Assembly: GCA_016234185.1 (NCBI GenBank)
Contig: JACRHA010000113.1
Coordinates: forward strand, 1-40,233
DNA from: Nitrospirota bacterium
GTDB taxonomy: Bacteria; Nitrospirota; Nitrospiria; JACRHA01
DNA length: 40,233 nucleotides
Direction of reading: 5' to 3'
Below the pieces are notes generated by a model, which was not told where the DNA came from, did no database searches, and saw only the letters and a program-made list of their open reading frames with translations. Positions 26,214-36,289 of the stretch are shown one piece after another. The position numbers and the translations under genes were made by a program. The stretch's first letter is position 1, and every line of letters starts with the position of its first letter.

Positions 26214-27611
26214 TCAGTCGATGTAATGTTGCATTTTAAAACGTTTCTCCCTTTTGATATTGAATTCTTTCAACCGCCTCCAGAGTGTGGTCCGGCTTAG
26301 CCCCAGGATCTTGGCCGCCTCCTTATAGTTCCAACCAGACTGATCAAGGACCTTAAGCATCAATTCTCTCTCCATTATTTTCAGGGATCCGGCGCTCTTT
26401 GATGCCTTATCAACAATATCCCTGTGCCCTATTATATCATTGGGGAGATGTTCTACCTGTATGGTATCCCCCCGGCAGCAGACGGATGCATGCTCTATGA
26501 TGTTCTCAAGCTCTCTCACATTACCGGGATAATCATAGCTTAACAGGGTAGCCATTGCACTATGGGATATGGTCTTTATATCCTTGTCCATCTCCTTGTT
26601 GTATATAGAGATAAAGTGTCTTACCAGTTGGGGAATATCCTCTTTCCTCTCTCTTAATGGCGGTATCCTTATCGGAAAGACCCTTATCCTGTAATATAAA
26701 TCATCTCTAAACTCGCCTCTCTTGACCAGAGAGAGAAGGTCCTTGTTTGATGCGGCAATGACCCTGATATCTATCCTTATACTCTTTGACCCGCCAACCC
26801 TCTCAAGCTCCTCTTCCTGGAGGACCCGCAATAACTTTCCCTGAGTAGAAAGGCTTACATCGCCTATCTCGTCAAGGAATATAGTGCCTTTATCTGCAAG
26901 TTCAAATCGCCCAAGTTTATCATAATAGGCGCCGGTAAATGCCCCCTTTACATGACCGAACAGCTCACTTTCCAAAACACCTTCCGCAAGCGCCGCACAG
27001 TTAACAGCCACAAAAGACTTATCCCTTCTGGGACTATTAAGGTGAATGGCATTTGCGATCAACTCCTTTCCGGTTCCCGATTCTCCCTCGAGGAGCACGG
27101 TAGATTTGGAGTTTGCTACAGTCGGAAGTACAGCCAGTATCTCCCTTATAGCCTTGCTGTTGCCGATTATGTTTCCAAACCTGCCTCTGTCGGCAATCCT
27201 GCTCTCAAGCTCCTTTATATTCCCTTCAAGCCCCTTAACTAAAGACAGATTCCTGAATACCTCTACAATACCTACTACATCCCCGTTATTATCCTTCAAG
27301 AAATCGGTGTTTATGCTTACGGGCATATAGACGCCTTCCCTGTTTCTGATCACCGTCTCGTAATTCGAGAGCCTCTCCTTTGTAAGGAGCGCCTTATGAA
27401 ATATGCACTCATCAGTATTGCAGATATCAGACTGGATCAGATCCTCACAGCTTAGATCCCTGGTATCCAAATCATCCTCCAGACCGAGCATAAGCCTCAT
27501 TGCCTGATTGATATACCTGATCTTCCTGTCCATGCCTATGGTTATAACACCATCGCTTATACAGTTCAGGATTATCTCTTCCTGGCTTCTTATCTTCATA
27601 ACTCTCCTCAA
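26214..27611 (-). CDS. Sigma-54-dependent transcriptional activator, PAS-AAA+-Fis HTH
   Basis: [28 protein letters not shown] (GAFTGA loop), PAS domain, C-terminal Fis-type HTH ([22 protein letters not shown]). Confidence 0.95.
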   Translation of the reverse strand: MRRVMKIRSQEEIILNCISDGVITIGMDRKIRYINQAMRLMLGLEDDLDTRDLSCEDLIQSDICNTDECIFHKALLTKERLSNYETVIRNREGVYMPVSINTDFLKDNNGDVVGIVEVFRNLSLVKGLEGNIKELESRIADRGRFGNIIGNSKAIREILAVLPTVANSKSTVLLEGESGTGKELIANAIHLNSPRRDKSFVAVNCAALAEGVLESELFGHVKGAFTGAYYDKLGRFELADKGTIFLDEIGDVSLSTQGKLLRVLQEEELERVGGSKSIRIDIRVIAASNKDLLSLVKRGEFRDDLYYRIRVFPIRIPPLRERKEDIPQLVRHFISIYNKEMDKDIKTISHSAMATLLSYDYPGNVRELENIIEHASVCCRGDTIQVEHLPNDIIGHRDIVDKASKSAGSLKIMERELMLKVLDQSGWNYKEAAKILGLSRTTLWRRLKEFNIKREKRFKMQHYID

Positions 27612-27655
27612 TCCCTATATACTCCAAAAGGACTTTTGTGTCAGTGCTGGTACAT

Positions 27656-28663
27656 TCACCCCTTCTTGAAATGATCATAGCCTTTTAAAAAGTCCTCTTC
27701 AATCTTATAATCCCCTGCCCATTTTATCCCCTTATGCTTTGTTATCCTGCCAATAACAGAAACACCAGTCTTCGTCAAAAGAGGGCTGCAGACAACTTTT
27801 TGGGTTGATGCTTTTGATGCAGTTAAAAGGAGTTCATAGTCCTCACCACCCGAAAGTGCAAACCTTAAGGGAGAAGCCCCTACCCTTGCGGCATATCTTC
27901 TAAGGGGGGCAGATATGGGTATCTTATCTAAAAAGAGCTCAGCACCAACACCGCTCTCATCTAAGATATGAGAAAGGTCTGACAAAAGCCCGTCAGAGAT
28001 ATCTATCATAGAGGTAGCAAGTTTATTTGTCGCAAGAAGCCTACCTTCATCTACCCTGGGGATCGGCATGAGATGCCTTTTTTTCAGGTACTTATATCCT
28101 CTTCCGGCATTTTCTCTCTTTTTCAGGACCTCAAGACCTGCCGAGGAGTCACCAAGGTTCCCGGTCACGATGATACTATCACCAACACTTGCCCCGGACC
28201 TTGCTATAACAATCCCTGGTTCTACATCACCAAGAAGTGTAATGGAGATAAATATCCCTTTTTTGGAGGCAGAGGTATCACCTCCTGCCAGATTTATCCC
28301 AAACCTCTTCGCCAGGATGCCGATGCCCTTATAAAGTTCATCGATATCTTTTATATCGAGCCCACCAGGAATGGCAAGGGATACAACCAGATACCTTGGG
28401 ATGCCTCCCATGGCTGCAATATCAGATATATTGACAGCAAGGGCCTTATAACCCAGTTCCCGGAAGGTAGTATATTTGAGATCAAAATGGATATCCTCCA
28501 CCAAAAGGTCGGTGGTGAGGAGGATGTCCATATCCTTCTTCGGCCTTAATACGGCAGAATCGTCTCCTATACCGACAAGGAGAGATCTTTTGGAGGGAGG
28601 AAACCGTTTTCTGATCCGGTCTATTAGGCCGAATTCTCCGATCTGACAAAGGTCCATCCACAA
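27656..28663 (-). CDS. thiL: Thiamine-monophosphate kinase
   Basis: GDDSAVLRP...LLTTDLLVEDIHFDLKYTTFRELGYKALAVNISDIAAMGG...SGGEDYELLLT. Confidence 0.95.
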   Translation of the reverse strand: MWMDLCQIGEFGLIDRIRKRFPPSKRSLLVGIGDDSAVLRPKKDMDILLTTDLLVEDIHFDLKYTTFRELGYKALAVNISDIAAMGGIPRYLVVSLAIPGGLDIKDIDELYKGIGILAKRFGINLAGGDTSASKKGIFISITLLGDVEPGIVIARSGASVGDSIIVTGNLGDSSAGLEVLKKRENAGRGYKYLKKRHLMPIPRVDEGRLLATNKLATSMIDISDGLLSDLSHILDESGVGAELFLDKIPISAPLRRYAARVGASPLRFALSGGEDYELLLTASKASTQKVVCSPLLTKTGVSVIGRITKHKGIKWAGDYKIEEDFLKGYDHFKKG

Positions 28664-28670
28664 GGCGCCT

Positions 28671-31112
28671 CTATCCTGGGGATGCCCCGGCTAACGTCTT
28701 TGACCCCTTCTTTTTATTGGGCTTCCTGCCATGATCCTTTTTAGAATTGTATCTGAGGGCGATCTTAAGGACATCGTCCATAGTCTCAGCAAATCTTAGA
28801 GTAATCCCCTTCAGGAGATGCTTCGGGATCTCCTCAATGTCTTTTTCGTTCCTCTTGGGCAATATTACTGTAGTCAGTCCCGCCCTCTTGGCGGCAAGTA
28901 TCTTCTCCTTGAATCCACCGATAGGAAGGACCCTTCCTCTAAGGGTAATCTCGCCCGTCATAGCCACATCCTTCTTGATAGGGGTATTAGTGAAGAGGGA
29001 CGCCAGGGCCGTAGCCATAGTGATCCCTGCCGAAGGCCCATCCTTTGGGATCGCCCCTGCCGGAACATGGATATGAATATCATTCTTGGCAATAAGGTCG
29101 GAAGAAATCTTCAGTTCCTTCTCCTTTGACCTTATATAGCTTAGCGCTGCCTGCGCAGATTCCTTCATTATATCCCCTAGATGTCCGGTTAGGGTTAAAT
29201 TCCCCTTCCCTTTCATTATGGTAGCCTCAATATAGATAATATCCCCTCCTGCCTCGGTCCAGGCAAGCCCGGTAGATACACCTATCTCATCCTTCTCCTG
29301 TTCTGTCTCATACAGAAATTTCGGTACACCAAGATATTTATTCAGGCTGTTCGGGGTAATAAGATATCTTTTCTCCATCCCTTCGGCGATCTTTTTCGCA
29401 ACCTTTCGCATCACATTAGCTATCTCCCTCTCCAGATTTCTCACCCCAGCCTCTCTGGTATGCTGTTTTATAATTGCATGCAGCGCCTCATCAGAGATAT
29501 GTATATGCTTTTCCGTAATCCCATGTTCGGCTAGTTGCTTTGGGATAAGAAAATTCTTGGCAATTCCAGCCTTTTCTTCCTCTGTATAGCCGGGTATCTC
29601 AATAATCTCCATCCTATCTCTAAGCGCGTATAGTATCGGATCTATCAGATTCGCTGTTGTGATAAACATCACATCTGAGAGGTCAAATGGAACAGCAAGA
29701 AAATGATCGGTAAAGGAGTGATTTTGCTCAGGATCAAGTACCTCAAGGAGCGCAGCAGCAGGATCTCCACGGAAATCAACCCCTACCTTATCCACCTCAT
29801 CAAGCATAAATACAGGGTTATTTGACCCAGCCTGTTTTATTCCCTGGATTATCCTGCCGGGCAATGCACCTACATATGTCCTGCGGTGACCCCTGATTTC
29901 CGCCTCATCCCTCATACCGCCCAGGGACATCCTGATAAACTCCCTTCCCAGTGCCCTTGCAATAGATTTTCCCAGTGACGTCTTGCCCACACCCGGAGGA
30001 CCTGTAAAGCAGAGAATAGGCCCCTTCATCTTCTCCCCTGTCTTCCTCTTTTCCTTCATCTTCCTCACTGCCAGGTACTCCAGTATCCTCTCTTTAACCT
30101 TCTCGAGGTCATAGTGGTCCTCATTTAATACCTTTGTCGCCGCCTTGATATCCAGGTTATCCTTTGTCTTCTTGGACCAGGGGATCTCAACCATCCACTC
30201 AAGGTATGTCCTGACTGTTGTCGCCTCCGCAGAATCAGGGTGCATCTTCTCAAGTCTTTTTAACTGTTTTTCTGCCTCCTTAAAGACCTTTTCCGACATC
30301 TTTGCCTCGGCAATCCTCTTTCTAAACTCGTTTACCTCCTCTGTTCGTTCATCCACTTCCCCAAGTTCCTTCTGGATCGCCTTTAGTTGTTCTCTTAAGT
30401 AATATTCCCTTTGGGTCTTATCCAATTCGCCCTTAACTTCGGCCTGGATCTTCTGCTGCATACCTAGAAGGTCTAACTCTTTCTCAAGAACCTCGTTTAC
30501 CTTCTTCAGCCTTATAACGGGATCTGCAATCTCAAGTACCTGCTGGGCAGCCTCTACCTTTATTCCCAGGTTTGAGACAATCATATCCGAAAGCCTGCCG
30601 GGGTCTTCCATGTTCTCTATAACCATCATAGCCTCAGGCGGTATTGCCTTTCCCTGGGTAATCATCTTTTCAACCTGTTCTTTTACATTTCTCACCAGGG
30701 CCTCAAGCTCCAGCGTCATCTCCGTCACCTTCATCTCTGATATCTTCTCTATCCGTACCTGGTAGTATGGCTCAAGCTGGGTATATTCAATGATCCTGGC
30801 CTTAACCAGGCCCTGGACAAGTATCTTAACCCTTCCATCCGGGAGCTTTAACATCCTCATTATCATCCCGACGGTACCGACAGAGTATACCTCCTCAGGC
30901 TGCGGGATTTCCACATCCAGCGACTTCTGTGCTGCAAGGAGTATCATCCTGTTGCCTGAAAGTGCGGTATCAATAGCCTTTATCGATATATCCCTTCCTA
31001 CAAACAGCGGAAGAACCATATATGGGTATACAACTATATCCCTCACAGGAAGGAGGGGCAATGTGTCAGGAATATCTATCTTCTGTGATTCCTGCTCTAT
31101 AGATCCGGCCAT
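28671..31112 (-). CDS. lon: ATP-dependent protease Lon
   Basis: LPLLPVRDIVVYPYMVLPL, GPPGVGKTSLGKSIARAL, PKDGPSAGITMATAL catalytic serine. Confidence 0.97.
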   Translation of the reverse strand: MAGSIEQESQKIDIPDTLPLLPVRDIVVYPYMVLPLFVGRDISIKAIDTALSGNRMILLAAQKSLDVEIPQPEEVYSVGTVGMIMRMLKLPDGRVKILVQGLVKARIIEYTQLEPYYQVRIEKISEMKVTEMTLELEALVRNVKEQVEKMITQGKAIPPEAMMVIENMEDPGRLSDMIVSNLGIKVEAAQQVLEIADPVIRLKKVNEVLEKELDLLGMQQKIQAEVKGELDKTQREYYLREQLKAIQKELGEVDERTEEVNEFRKRIAEAKMSEKVFKEAEKQLKRLEKMHPDSAEATTVRTYLEWMVEIPWSKKTKDNLDIKAATKVLNEDHYDLEKVKERILEYLAVRKMKEKRKTGEKMKGPILCFTGPPGVGKTSLGKSIARALGREFIRMSLGGMRDEAEIRGHRRTYVGALPGRIIQGIKQAGSNNPVFMLDEVDKVGVDFRGDPAAALLEVLDPEQNHSFTDHFLAVPFDLSDVMFITTANLIDPILYALRDRMEIIEIPGYTEEEKAGIAKNFLIPKQLAEHGITEKHIHISDEALHAIIKQHTREAGVRNLEREIANVMRKVAKKIAEGMEKRYLITPNSLNKYLGVPKFLYETEQEKDEIGVSTGLAWTEAGGDIIYIEATIMKGKGNLTLTGHLGDIMKESAQAALSYIRSKEKELKISSDLIAKNDIHIHVPAGAIPKDGPSAGITMATALASLFTNTPIKKDVAMTGEITLRGRVLPIGGFKEKILAAKRAGLTTVILPKRNEKDIEEIPKHLLKGITLRFAETMDDVLKIALRYNSKKDHGRKPNKKKGSKTLAGASPG

Positions 31113-31143
31113 ATTAAAATACCTCCCATTTCTCCTTTAATCT

Positions 31144-31149
31144 ATTATA
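31144..31149 (-). promoter_or_regulatory. Possible lon -10 element
   Basis: Minus strand TATAAT adjacent to the repeat boundary; no good -35, so weak. Confidence 0.35.
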
Positions 31150-31247
31150 GGGGCTTGCGCGCCCCCTCCACCGGCAAAGCCGGATGGAGCGCTTCGGCTG
31201 AGCTCAGCGTCGAAGCCCTCCCCCTCAACGCTCGCCTTGCTCGCTGG
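31150..31247. repeat. Dispersed palindromic repeat (copy C) upstream of lon, followed by a degenerate partial copy at about 31265-31325
   Basis: GGGGCTTGCGCGCCCCCTCCACCGGCAAAGCCGGATGGAGC...CCTCCCCCTCAACGCTCGCCTTGCTCGCTGG; near identity with copy B. Confidence 0.8.
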
Positions 31248-31387
31248 ATAAACATCCACTTATATGGGCTTTTGTCATCCCCTCTACAGACAAAGCCTAT
31301 GGAGCCCCCCTCATATCGCCTCGGCCATATGCGAATCTACTGACGTTTAAAGCTGCTACACCGGCTTAAAGTAATACCGGCCAGGAC

Positions 31388-32260
31388 TTAAAGAACGAGG
31401 CTACCAAGATAACTGCGAAATTCCCTTCCAAGATCCGGGTTTTTTAAAGCAAATTCAACAGTAGCCTTTAAGAAACCGAGCTTGTCACCTGCGTCGTACC
31501 TCTTACCCTCGACAAGATATCCGTAGATCGGGCCCCTCTTTGCAAGGATCCTAAGACCGTCTGTAAGCTGTATCTCACCATTCTTTCCGGGCTTTACCAT
31601 TTCAAGCATCCCAAATACCTCAGGAACTAGGATGTACCTCCCGATTACCGCCAGGTCTGAAGGGGCATCATCCGGATCAGGCTTCTCAACCAGATCTTCT
31701 ACGGAAAAGAGCCGACTATTGATTTTTTCCCCTTTGATTATACCATAATTCTTTACCTCGTCCTTTTTGACCCTCGCAATAGCCAGAACCGGGGCATGAT
31801 ACTTTTCATATATCCTGATCATCTGTCTTAAAGCAGGGACCTCGGCATCTACGATGTCATCCCCAAGAAGCACTGCAAAGGGTTCATCACCGACAAGATT
31901 CTTCGCTGTAAGTATGGCGTGGCCCAGCCCCTTTGCCTTGCTTTGGCGTACGTAGCAGAAATCTGCCAGCATAGAAATCTTTCTGATCTCTTTCAGGATA
32001 GATTTTTTTCCGTTTTCTCTTAGGTTCTCCTCAAGCTCAAAGGATATATCAAAGTGATCCTCTATGGCCCTTTTCCCCCGGCCAGTCACTATGATAACCT
32101 CTTTTATTCCCGAGGCGACTGCCTCCTCTACAACATACTGGATTAATGGCTTATCGACCAGGGGAAGCATCTCCTTTGGTGACGCCTTGGTCACAGGAAG
32201 AAATCTTGTTCCAAGACCGGCGGCAGGTATCACAGCCTTAAAGACCTTGTCTTTTATCAT
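31388..32260 (-). CDS. galU: UTP-glucose-1-phosphate uridylyltransferase
   Basis: KAVIPAAGLGTRFLPVTKASPKEMLPLVDKPLIQYVVEEA. Confidence 0.95.
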   Translation of the reverse strand: MIKDKVFKAVIPAAGLGTRFLPVTKASPKEMLPLVDKPLIQYVVEEAVASGIKEVIIVTGRGKRAIEDHFDISFELEENLRENGKKSILKEIRKISMLADFCYVRQSKAKGLGHAILTAKNLVGDEPFAVLLGDDIVDAEVPALRQMIRIYEKYHAPVLAIARVKKDEVKNYGIIKGEKINSRLFSVEDLVEKPDPDDAPSDLAVIGRYILVPEVFGMLEMVKPGKNGEIQLTDGLRILAKRGPIYGYLVEGKRYDAGDKLGFLKATVEFALKNPDLGREFRSYLGSLVL

Positions 32261-32536
32261 TTAGCACCCATGCGAGGATAGAAAAAATTCTTCATCAATT
32301 AATATAAGAAATAAGGGGTTTTCCAATATTGTCAAATAACCAATTTCTTCTGTGGAAGTTCTCTAGTTAGAAAGAATTCTATAGAATAACCCCCCTGAAG
32401 TCAAGCCTTAACTGCCAGTCAAATAAAGGGAAATAATGAGCTGACGTCTAATATCCATAAATAGATTTCTGGCAATTTCTTGCTTGATATCGACATATAT
32501 TAGTATACTTTAAACCTAAAGAAATAATGGTGTAGA

Positions 32537-33685
32537 TTGAATATTGGTTTATATATCCATATCCCTTTTTGTATCAAAAAATGCTTTTATTGCTCATTTA
32601 ATTCAGTGCCATACACTCCTGATTTAGTCCAAAGATATATTGATGCAATCAAGCAGGAGATGGTGATAAGGGCTAAAGAATATAGTCTGGAAGGAGAATC
32701 GCTTAAGACCATATATCTTGGTGGCGGCACACCATCTATCCTCTCTCCTGAAGCGATCAAAGAGATAATAGACATAACAACCACTATATTTAAACTCGAA
32801 GAAGGGGCAGAGATAACTATCGAGGCAAATCCTGATACCCTGGGCGAATCAAAGCTGGCAGACCTGATTGGTATAGGGATAAACAGGATAAGTATCGGCG
32901 TCCAGTCTTTATCCGATAAATACCTAATGGCCATAGGCAGGAGCCATGATGCTGATACAGCCCGCCGGATCATCAAGACCTGCAGGTCAGTTGGGTTTAA
33001 AAACATCAGCCTTGACCTCATATATGCCCTTCCAGATCAGCAATTGAATGAATGGCTTGTAACATTAGAAGAGGTCATCTCCTTTTCCCCTGAACATATC
33101 TCTGTATATGGCCTTATTATTGAGAAGGGAACGACATTTTATCATCGCCTCAGTAATGGCCGGATTAAAATTATGCCTGAAGAGGATCAGATAGATATGT
33201 ATATTGCGGCGGTAGAGATGCTAAATAAGGCCGGCTATATCCATTATGAGATCTCCAATTTCTGCCTGCCAGGTTATAGTTGCGCACATAATATGCTTTA
33301 TTGGGATAGGAATGAGTATCTGGGCATAGGCGCAGGCGCACACTCCTACATCGGAAATAAGAGATTTTCCAACACAGATTTTATCGAAGACTATATATCC
33401 AAGGCAGGCTCAGGAGATATGCATAGTAAGACAGAAGAACTTACCTGGAGAGATCAGCTTGTTGATGCAATCATCTTCGGCATAAGAAAGATCGAGGGGA
33501 TAGACATGGATTATATAAGGCGCCGGTTTGATGCTGATCCCATTATGTTATTCGGACCTTCCATGCAGAAATTAATTGACGCTGATATAATAGCCATCGC
33601 TTCAAATAGGATCAGACTTACCCCAAAAGGCATCCTTCTTGCGGATCAGGCGGCAGTGGAACTTCTCTCTCCTTCCCATAATTAG
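32537..33685 (+). CDS. hemW: HemW-like radical SAM protein (coproporphyrinogen III oxidase-like)
   Basis: GLYIHIPFCIKKCFYCSFNS, YLGGGTPS, EANPDTL, GVQSLSDKYL; TTG start. Confidence 0.92.
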   Translation: MNIGLYIHIPFCIKKCFYCSFNSVPYTPDLVQRYIDAIKQEMVIRAKEYSLEGESLKTIYLGGGTPSILSPEAIKEIIDITTTIFKLEEGAEITIEANPDTLGESKLADLIGIGINRISIGVQSLSDKYLMAIGRSHDADTARRIIKTCRSVGFKNISLDLIYALPDQQLNEWLVTLEEVISFSPEHISVYGLIIEKGTTFYHRLSNGRIKIMPEEDQIDMYIAAVEMLNKAGYIHYEISNFCLPGYSCAHNMLYWDRNEYLGIGAGAHSYIGNKRFSNTDFIEDYISKAGSGDMHSKTEELTWRDQLVDAIIFGIRKIEGIDMDYIRRRFDADPIMLFGPSMQKLIDADIIAIASNRIRLTPKGILLADQAAVELLSPSHN

Positions 33686-33691
33686 ATCTCA

Positions 33692-34033
33692 TCAATCCCT
33701 ATTGCCATGCCTATATTTTATAACCCTTGCCTTTTCCATAGTTATTAATCCTTCATCAACTGTTTCATCAAGGAATGGTATTATCTTATTTAGATTTTCC
33801 TCTGTATCTACAAGCTCAACAACAATAGGGAGATCCTCGGAAAGACGCAACAGCTTTGCAGTATGGATACGACTATGGGCGCCGAATCCCATTATCCCTC
33901 TTATTACTGTAGCGCCGGCAAGGTTTAACTCCCTTGCCTTTAATACTATCTGCTCATAGAGGGCCTTCCCTTTGTAGCTGTCTGTCTCTCCAACAAAGAC
34001 CCTAAGCAGGAATCCTTCTTCAGGTAATTTCAT
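33692..34033 (-). CDS. DUF190 family protein
   Basis: LLRVFVGETDSYKGKALYEQIVLKARELNLAGATVIRGIMGFGAHSRIHTAKLLRLSEDLPIVVELVD. Confidence 0.9.
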   Translation of the reverse strand: MKLPEEGFLLRVFVGETDSYKGKALYEQIVLKARELNLAGATVIRGIMGFGAHSRIHTAKLLRLSEDLPIVVELVDTEENLNKIIPFLDETVDEGLITMEKARVIKYRHGNRD

Positions 34034-34041
34034 GATGCCTC

Positions 34042-34425
34042 CTATCTAAAGAAACCTATTAAATATCTCGAAGCGGCAAAACCAAAGAAGACAAGAGCGA
34101 TACCAAAGATATTACTTGCCAGGATATTTGACAGTGCAAGCCTGATCTCGCCATCCCGGAGGAGATTAAAAGACTCAAGATTGTAGCTTGAAAATGTAGT
34201 AAAACTGCCCAGAATGCCAATAAAAATAAATGTCCTGAGATCGGGAGATACAGTCGTTCTCTCAAATCCCTCCCAGAGAAATCCGGCGATAAATGAACCG
34301 AGAAGATTAACACCCAGTGTCCCCCAGGGAAAGACAGAATCAAATAGCCTGTAAATTAACCCAGCGATCGTATAGCGGAGCAGGGTGCCTATTGCCCCTC
34401 CGACAGCGATAAATAAAAACCTCAA
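34042..34425 (-). CDS. crcB: CrcB/Fluc fluoride exporter
   Basis: VGGAIGTLLRYTIAG...FPWGTLGVNLLGSFIAGFL...IGILGSFTTFSSYNLE. Confidence 0.94.
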   Translation of the reverse strand: MRFLFIAVGGAIGTLLRYTIAGLIYRLFDSVFPWGTLGVNLLGSFIAGFLWEGFERTTVSPDLRTFIFIGILGSFTTFSSYNLESFNLLRDGEIRLALSNILASNIFGIALVFFGFAASRYLIGFFR

Positions 34426-34451
34426 TGCATCCTTCCTCTCCCCATTAGGAC

Positions 34452-35726
34452 TTAAAGCTGTAATTTTACCACACCCTCAATATGGTAGGTCTGTGGAAAC
34501 ATGTCTATAACCCTTGCCCTGTTAACAACATATCCTTCTCTGATTAAAACAGCAAGGTCCCTCGCAAGGGTCGAAGGGTTGCACGATACATAGATCACCC
34601 TTTTTGGTTTAAGACCGGCAATCCCTCTTACTGCATCGAGCCCGCCCTCCCTTGGCGGGTCTAAGATAACTATGTCCGGCAGGATCTTGCTTATGGACAT
34701 AAGGCCTCTTGATACATGGCTACAGATAAAATTGACGTTCTTGATAGAGTTGGCCCTGGCATTTGATATTGCATCTTTGATGGCCAACTGTTCACTGTCC
34801 ACGCCGATAACCTTAGAACAGCCCCCTGCCAATGGAAGAGTAAGGTTTCCTGCACCGCAATAGAGGTCCAGAATAAAGTCACTGGTATCAATATCGGCAT
34901 ATTCAAGTACTGTTTCGGCAAGCCTTAGATTCTGAGATATATTTGCCTGCGAAAATGTCGATATACCGGACTTAAACACCAGACCCTTCAATCTATAGAT
35001 AAGGGATAGATCCCCGGCAGATGACATGACCTTCCCCGTTCTTTTCCCTGGCGGCGTTACACGGAACTCTATCCCCTTCAATTCAGTTACGGCAGTCAAG
35101 ATCACCTCCGGCCTGATATCCCACTTTTTCTTGAGTTGGATTAAGGCCACCGTCCTTCCATCTAAGTTGCTTTTACCTATCTCAACAGTATGGATAGGCA
35201 GGCCGCTTTGATTTTCTTCTATGTAATTTCTAAGGGATATAAATGTCTTGTTTAAAACCGGATCGAGCAGATAACATTCCCCAACCTCAATAACCCTATG
35301 AGAGCCTGCCTCAAAAAACCCCCATATGTGATCCTCAATATGAAACTGGGCCTTTACACGGTATCTAAATGGTTCTGCAGCAGGTATTGGAGGTTCCAGG
35401 GGGAGATCCATGATCCTGCCAATCCTCTCTATTGTTTCGCGGAATATCCTATCCTTCCAATCGACCTGGGCCAAATATTGGATATGCTCCCAGTGGCAAC
35501 CCCCGCACCTCCCGAAGAGGGGACATGGGGGGGATTGCCTCAATGACGAGTGAAGGATAAGGTCCAGTAATCTCCCCTCGAGAAATCCCCTCTTTTCAGA
35601 TATAATCTCAATCCTCGCCCTGTCACCTGGCGCTGTATAAGGGACAAATACTACCTTGCCTTCTATCCTTCCTACCCCTTTACCGCCATAGGCAAGGGAG
35701 GTTATATCTACAGTTACTGGAGGCAT
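34452..35726 (-). CDS. TrmA/RlmD-family class I SAM-dependent RNA (uracil-5-)methyltransferase
   Basis: TRAM domain, C-x5-CGGC cluster (CPLFGRCGGCHWEHI), DLYCGAGNLTLPLA, ILDPPREG, YVSCNPSTLARDL. Confidence 0.94.
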   Translation of the reverse strand: MPPVTVDITSLAYGGKGVGRIEGKVVFVPYTAPGDRARIEIISEKRGFLEGRLLDLILHSSLRQSPPCPLFGRCGGCHWEHIQYLAQVDWKDRIFRETIERIGRIMDLPLEPPIPAAEPFRYRVKAQFHIEDHIWGFFEAGSHRVIEVGECYLLDPVLNKTFISLRNYIEENQSGLPIHTVEIGKSNLDGRTVALIQLKKKWDIRPEVILTAVTELKGIEFRVTPPGKRTGKVMSSAGDLSLIYRLKGLVFKSGISTFSQANISQNLRLAETVLEYADIDTSDFILDLYCGAGNLTLPLAGGCSKVIGVDSEQLAIKDAISNARANSIKNVNFICSHVSRGLMSISKILPDIVILDPPREGGLDAVRGIAGLKPKRVIYVSCNPSTLARDLAVLIREGYVVNRARVIDMFPQTYHIEGVVKLQL

Positions 35727-35989
35727 CTTATACCTGCTCTAGTTAATATTAGACCCTGAATATATCAGTATGATCAAAATCCGGTCAATCTGGCCTTCCC
35801 AAGAATAGCCATTGACCTTCTGGAAAAACAAAACCAAACTTTACTTTCCCTGCGCAGTTTCAATAATCCACACCTATCCTCCTTGAAGCGGTTCTCCGGC
35901 TTGCCAGGCAACACGGAAACCATTGCGCCCCAGATGGATTTGATTTATGGGAACATAGACATGCTTGATGATTTTAGAGACTTTAGTTT

Positions 35990-36166
35990 ATGATTGTAGA
36001 AGAATTCCTGCAAGGATGCATAATCAATCTTGCACCTTTTCAATTTTATACCAACTATCTATTGCAGATTTTTAACCAGGAAAGGACCGAAAACCCATAT
36101 TTTGTGTATATGCAGAGCCCCGGCCTGATTCTTTTTGCCCTGGAACATGACTATAATCATCAATAG
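35990..36166 (+). CDS. Small hypothetical ORF (58 aa), possibly a gene remnant
   Basis: MIVEEFLQGCIINLAPFQFYTNYLLQIFNQERTENPYFVYMQSPGLILFALEHDYNHQ*; preceded by an overlapping frame without ATG ending ...YGNIDMLDDFRDFSL*. Confidence 0.25.
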   Translation: MIVEEFLQGCIINLAPFQFYTNYLLQIFNQERTENPYFVYMQSPGLILFALEHDYNHQ

Positions 36167-36289
36167 GCATAAGTCTTGCTACTATTGCCTTTGTAAATCT
36201 CTATTAGCTAATTGGGGTATGCTTAATACATAAAAAACTGCAGTGATCACAAAAGATATTTATTCCTGATATTTCCATAGGGAGGAGTC

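Noticed and set aside
27472-27678. 68-aa minus ORF between thiL and the sigma-54 activator
   Set aside because: Overlaps the activator N-terminus in another frame and has no recognisable motif.
34042-34451. Fluoride riboswitch upstream of crcB
   Set aside because: Only 26 nt separate crcB from the upstream methyltransferase gene; no matching motif seen.
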